From Ipomoea triloba (taxonomy: Eukaryota; Streptophyta; Magnoliopsida; Solanales; Convolvulaceae): a stretch of 64,000 nucleotides of DNA. Below are positions 60,301 through 64,000 of the stretch, piece after piece (the first letter of the stretch is position 1; each line of letters starts with the position of its first letter). Where the stretch lies: the NCBI RefSeq assembly GCF_003576645.1, contig NC_044919.1, positions 32,627,848-32,691,847 of the forward strand, written 5' to 3'. A program made the position numbers and the translations under genes. The notes under the pieces were generated by a model. That model was given only the letters and a program-made list of their open reading frames with translations. It did not search any database and was not told the DNA's origin.

Positions 60301-62584
60301 TGACTTTTACCTTTTTGGGAACAAACATAATGAATTGAAATAAATGTTAGTTATATTGTACTAGTTCCACCCCTCAGATATGATATATGGAAGAGGCAAG
60401 AAAACAATAAGTTGACACCAATAAAGTTCATTTCTGATTTTATGTTATTGACCATTATTCTTATCTGTCAGTGACATGCTTTTATTTCCAGGTTGAGCTT
60501 GTTCTTTTGCAGTTCAGAAGGGCCAAAGCGAGAGCTGATTCACCTGATGACGAACTTTATGAAGATTTGTTATCCCTTTACAATGGTAATAGTGATACTG
60601 CAGTGGATCCGGCTGTCTTTAGGAGATTGGTTGAAAAGTTGCAACTAGCTGGAATAAATGACCTCACACAAGAATCTCTAGCTTTGCACGAGATGGTTAC
60701 TGCTACTGGTGGGGACCCGGAGGAGACCATAGAGAAGATGTCGATGCTATTAAGGAGAATTAAAGATTTTGTGCAGACTGAAAATCCTGACATTATTTCC
60801 TCTGCAAAAGAAGTGTCTTCGAGTTGTGGACAGGCGTCTACAGAGGGGAGTCACAAGACCCCCGCAATACCAGATGATTTCCGTTGTCCTATATCACTGG
60901 AGCTGATGAGAGACCCAGTCATTGTTGCAACAGGACAGGTACGATAGCTGATTCATTGTTTTATTTTGGATTGAAATTAGTGTTCATCGTTATCTAATTT
61001 GACTAATTTCTCTTGTCACCATAATAGAACTGTTTCCACCATTTGAGAAAAAAATGTGAAACTGATCAAGTTCAGTGTTTTTGTTCTCCATTTCAAGTTA
61101 ATTGCTCGTAGAAAATTTTGAACCAATAGGGTAAAAGGTTGTACCAAATTGTTGGTTTGATGATAATATTCATTGCATGTCTTCAAATTACAGAGTAGAT
61201 GTTTTCTTGCCCATAATCTGCCACACAGGAACCAACTGAGCTCCCGTGCGGGCAGGAGTAGATGTTTTCTGTTACATTAACTTTTGTGTCCATTGTGTGC
61301 ATAAAAGGGTGGTCTTGTACCCATCAAAATACACTGTTCTGTCTTAATAAAGATCAAAGTCGTATTGGATTCATTATTTTTGCGTTGCATCTAACATGTT
61401 ACAACTTATTTGTACTGCAGACGTATGAACGTTCTTGCATCGAGAAATGGCTGGAAGCAGGACATACCACTTGCCCAAAGACGCAACAGCCACTCACTAG
61501 CAATACCCTCACTCCCAACTATGTTTTACGAAGCCTTATAACTCAATGGTGCGAGGCAAATGGGGTAGAGCCGCCCAAACGACCTGGCAGTTCTCAGTCC
61601 TGTCAGACAACGTCCGCTTGCTCAACTGCTGAGGGGTCCAAGATTGAAACTCTAATCTCCAAGCTAAGATCTGGCAACCCCGAAGATCAACGAACTGCAG
61701 CAGGCGAAATCCGCCTTCTTGCCAAGCGCAATGCAGACAATCGTATAGCAATAGCTGAAGCTGGCGCCATTCCTCTGCTTGTAAACCTTCTATCCACACC
61801 CGATTCTCGCACTCAAGAACATGCGGTCACGGCTCTACTTAACCTCTCCATATGTGAGGACAATAAAGGAGCCATCATATCTTCCGGGGCAGTGCCCGGG
61901 ATTGTCCATGTGCTCAAGAAGGGAGGCATGGAAGCTCGGGAAAACGCAGCTGCCACTCTGTTTAGCCTCTCGGTTGTGGACGAAAACAAGATCATAATCG
62001 GGGGTTCTGGAGCAATCTCCCCCCTCGTAACCCTATTAAACGAGGGTAGCCAACGAGGAAAGAAAGACGCTGCAACTGCACTCTTCAACCTCTGCATATA
62101 CCAAGGCAACAAGGGCAAGGCAGTAAGGGCGGGTGTCGTGCCAACGCTAATGCAGCTATTAACCGAGCCACAAGGCAACATGGTGGATGAGGCCTTAGCA
62201 ATACTGGCAATCTTGGCTAGTCATCCTGAAGGGAAAGTAGCCATTGGAGGTGCAAAAGCTGTGCCAGTTCTAGTGGGCGTCATAGCCAACGGGTCCCCAA
62301 GAAACAAAGAAAATGCAGCTGCAGTTCTGGTTCACCTCTGCTCAGGAGAACAACACGTAGTAGAAGCTCAAGAACTGGGAATAATGGGACCTTTGCTTGA
62401 TTTAGCTCAGAATGGCACAGAAAGAGGGAAACGAAAAGCTGCACAGTTATTAGAGAAGATAAACAGATTTGCTGAGCAACAAAACCCGGCCCAGACGGTG
62501 GCGCCGCCTGCAGAGACTCCTGCTCAAACTGAGAACCAGTTGCAGTCACGGCCGCCGGCGTCAACTGCCACCGTGGACGGTTGA
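57346..62584 (+). CDS. PUB13: U-box/ARM-repeat E3 ubiquitin ligase PUB13
   Basis: Exons 57346-57615, 60146-60262, 60492-60938 and 61421-62584 join in phase to 665 residues, close to Arabidopsis PUB13. The N-terminal UND region (1-250) includes [21 protein letters not shown] and the [14 protein letters not shown] segment. The U-box (about 255-328) reads [19 protein letters not shown]...[20 protein letters not shown]...[11 protein letters not shown]. It is followed by ARM repeats (about 370-640) with [58 protein letters not shown] and [20 protein letters not shown]. The tail is Pro/Thr-rich. PUB12/PUB13 ligases ubiquitinate the activated flagellin receptor FLS2 and dampen immune signalling; the rice relative SPL11 controls cell death (family knowledge). 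The first intron (2.5 kb) contains the assembly gap, so a hidden feature there cannot be excluded. Confidence 0.95.
59307..60105. other. Assembly gap (799 N) in PUB13 intron 1
   Basis: The unknown stretch is bordered on both sides by long poly(T) runs followed by ATTTT/AATTT. Apparent open frames crossing it are artefacts. Confidence 0.98.
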
Positions 62585-62754
62585 GATGGATCTTTTGTTG
62601 TTTCTGTATTCTACAGGATGGAGGTGGAAGATCACCTCATCTTCTACATTTACTCAAATTTGTTTTTTTTTTAATCTTGTGTTTAAGGTGTATACATCCA
62701 TGATCCATCATCCATGAAAGAGTTATTTTCACTCGGTCCCAAGGATATGTGATC

Positions 62755-62950
62755 ATTCTCATATTTGGTCTCTTACTATTAAAATTTTTAGATTTGGTTT
62801 CATGACTTTTAAATTATTGTCACATTTAGTCATTGATTATTAAAATTTTCAGATGTGGTCTAAAGGCTTTAAATCATTGCTACATTTAGTCTATGACTAT
62901 TAAAATTTTAAGATTTGGTCCTATGATGTTTAAATTATTGCCACATTTGA
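62755..62950 (+). repeat. Tandem repeat, three to four units of about 61 bp
   Basis: Units share CACATTTAGTC.ATGACTATT, AAAATTTT.AGATTTGGT and TTTAAATTATTGCCA. The array begins about 170 bp after the PUB13 stop codon and may lie in or just beyond its 3' UTR. Confidence 0.75.
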
Positions 62951-63616
62951 TTTATCTAACTTAAATGTTAGCTACTGGTGACAAAATTTCAGACAAGTGG
63001 ATTATCTTAAGTATAAACTTGTAAGTTTCTAATATTTTTTTCTTAATTTTTTTCCAACCCTCTATAACCCAAGGTTAATAATCAATATTTATTAATCAAT
63101 GCTATGCGCACAGTTTCATGGAGAATGCATTTCAAGGAATGGAGATTTTCAACTCGATTGGGGCCTTTCAAAACGGAGGAGCATTTCAAGAAATGGAGCA
63201 TTTCAACTCGATTGGATTAGTTCATTGTTGTCTAACACTAAGTATTGCTTTCATTTGATCTGCATATACATTCAAATTGGATTGTATGTCAAACAATAAG
63301 TCCAAAAGATTCATGAGTATCAATCTTGCATTTGTTCATATAAATTCATAAGTTCAAATTATTGAACATTTGGTTGTGCAACATATTTATGAAAATGTTG
63401 TAACAATATTAAGGAGTTTGTTAGAACAAAAACATTTAACTTGTGGTGCACTGTTATTTAATAAATTCTTTATCATTTAAAAGAGTCCTTAGTTTCTTCA
63501 AAATTGATCCTGCGCCATATTGGTATGTAAGGCTCAAAACAATTTTGTGAGACATATAAGTAAGACTCATTATGTTCAATTCATTTAAAGTGGAACTTGA
63601 GATATTTGAGAAGTTA
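62951..63616. other. Spacer
   Basis: A short direct repeat (GCATTTCAAG.AATGGAG...TTTCAACTCGATTGG) occurs at about 63127 and 63181. No gene. Confidence 0.4.
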
Positions 63617-63617
63617 T

Positions 63618-63661
<44 letters not shown>

Positions 63662-63662
63662 N

Positions 63663-63695
<33 letters not shown>

Positions 63696-63925
63696 CGGTT
63701 CAGGTGCAGCTGTGCTCTCCCGTGCGGTCGCACACCACTCAATGTTACAAAATACACTACTCAATGTTAAGAAACACATCACAATGAAACACACCACAAT
63801 GTTAAGAAACACACCACAGTGCATATTTGTGTGGTGTGTTTCTTAACATTGAGGGGTGTATTTCGTAACATTGAGTGGTGTGAACCGCACGGCCGCACGG
63901 GAGAGCATGGCCGCACCTGAACCTG

Positions 63926-64000
<75 letters not shown>
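63617..64000. mobile_element. Hairpin MITE embedded in (TA)n microsatellites
   Basis: A long inverted repeat (about 63694-63935) lies between (TA)n at 63617-63693 (one N at 63662) and (TA)n from 63936 to the window edge. The arms contain GGTTCAGGTGC, GCTCTCCCGTGCGG and CACACCACTCAATGTTAC, with the inverse on the right, and nearly the whole element can fold. It is the same family as 14865-15164, with which it shares ACACCACTCAATGTTAAGAA. Confidence 0.75.

Noticed and set aside
59200..60343. Open frames of 338 and 378 codons across the N gap
   Set aside because: They consist mostly of unknown residues. The only true coding part is PUB13 exon 2 (60146-60262).

Overview
The window is nuclear DNA of a eudicot plant. 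Genes are split by GT-AG introns, intergenic DNA is AT-rich and full of plant transposon families (hAT, MULE, Helitron, CACTA, LINE, SINE, copia), and all gene products are plant proteins. I cannot fix the genus from sequence alone. There is one 799-base N gap (59307-60105, inside an intron) and two isolated single N bases.

Ten host genes are supported, with exon coordinates worked out by hand from splice signals and reading phase. From left to right: a 5'-truncated POLTERGEIST-like PP2C phosphatase (+, 1-2867); a USP-kinase-U-box protein whose HRD-type aspartate is replaced by Asn (-, 5655-9294); a conventional 377-residue actin with a leader intron (-, 11353-13050); a SIAMESE-RELATED CDK inhibitor (+, 22625-23218); a conserved plant protein of unknown function resembling At3g17950 (+, 27512-29359); the ankyrin-RING ubiquitin ligase XBAT31 (-, 31581-34246); the intronless dyskerin/CBF5 pseudouridine synthase (+, 45373-47112); a cytosolic class I small heat-shock protein (+, 47817-48275); an STP-type monosaccharide/H+ symporter (-, 48770-50478); and the ARM-repeat U-box ligase PUB13 (+, 57346-62584).

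These genes do not form a pathway. Several are, however, collinear with two Arabidopsis segments as I remember them: PLL4-SMR10-XBAT31-PUB12 on chromosome 2 and PLL5-SMR5-HSP17.8-STP2 on chromosome 1. The window therefore looks like an unfractionated ancestral eudicot block.

Intergenic DNA is dominated by mobile elements. The clearest is a nested pair at 42983-44793: a MULE-like element with terminal inverted repeats and a perfect 9-bp target duplication, which was itself hit by a 5'-truncated LINE. The LINE kept an open 396-codon zinc-binding/RNase H reading frame, a poly(A) tail and its own target duplication. A second MULE relative lies 86 bp upstream (42621-42896) and a third candidate near 21.5 kb. 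Other well-bounded elements are a hAT-like element inserted into a tandem repeat (3707-4122), a 1.3-kb Helitron with three candidate 5' ends (15872-17154), two SINEs of one family with target duplications (19166-19286 and 25005-25146), two hairpin MITEs embedded in (TA)n microsatellites (14865-15164 and about 63694-63935), a CACTA remnant (51378-52575) and a copia remnant (25620-26027). I saw no CRISPR arrays, operons, or rRNA or tRNA genes. The most interesting material is the transposon nesting and the conserved gene block, not a novel enzymatic system.
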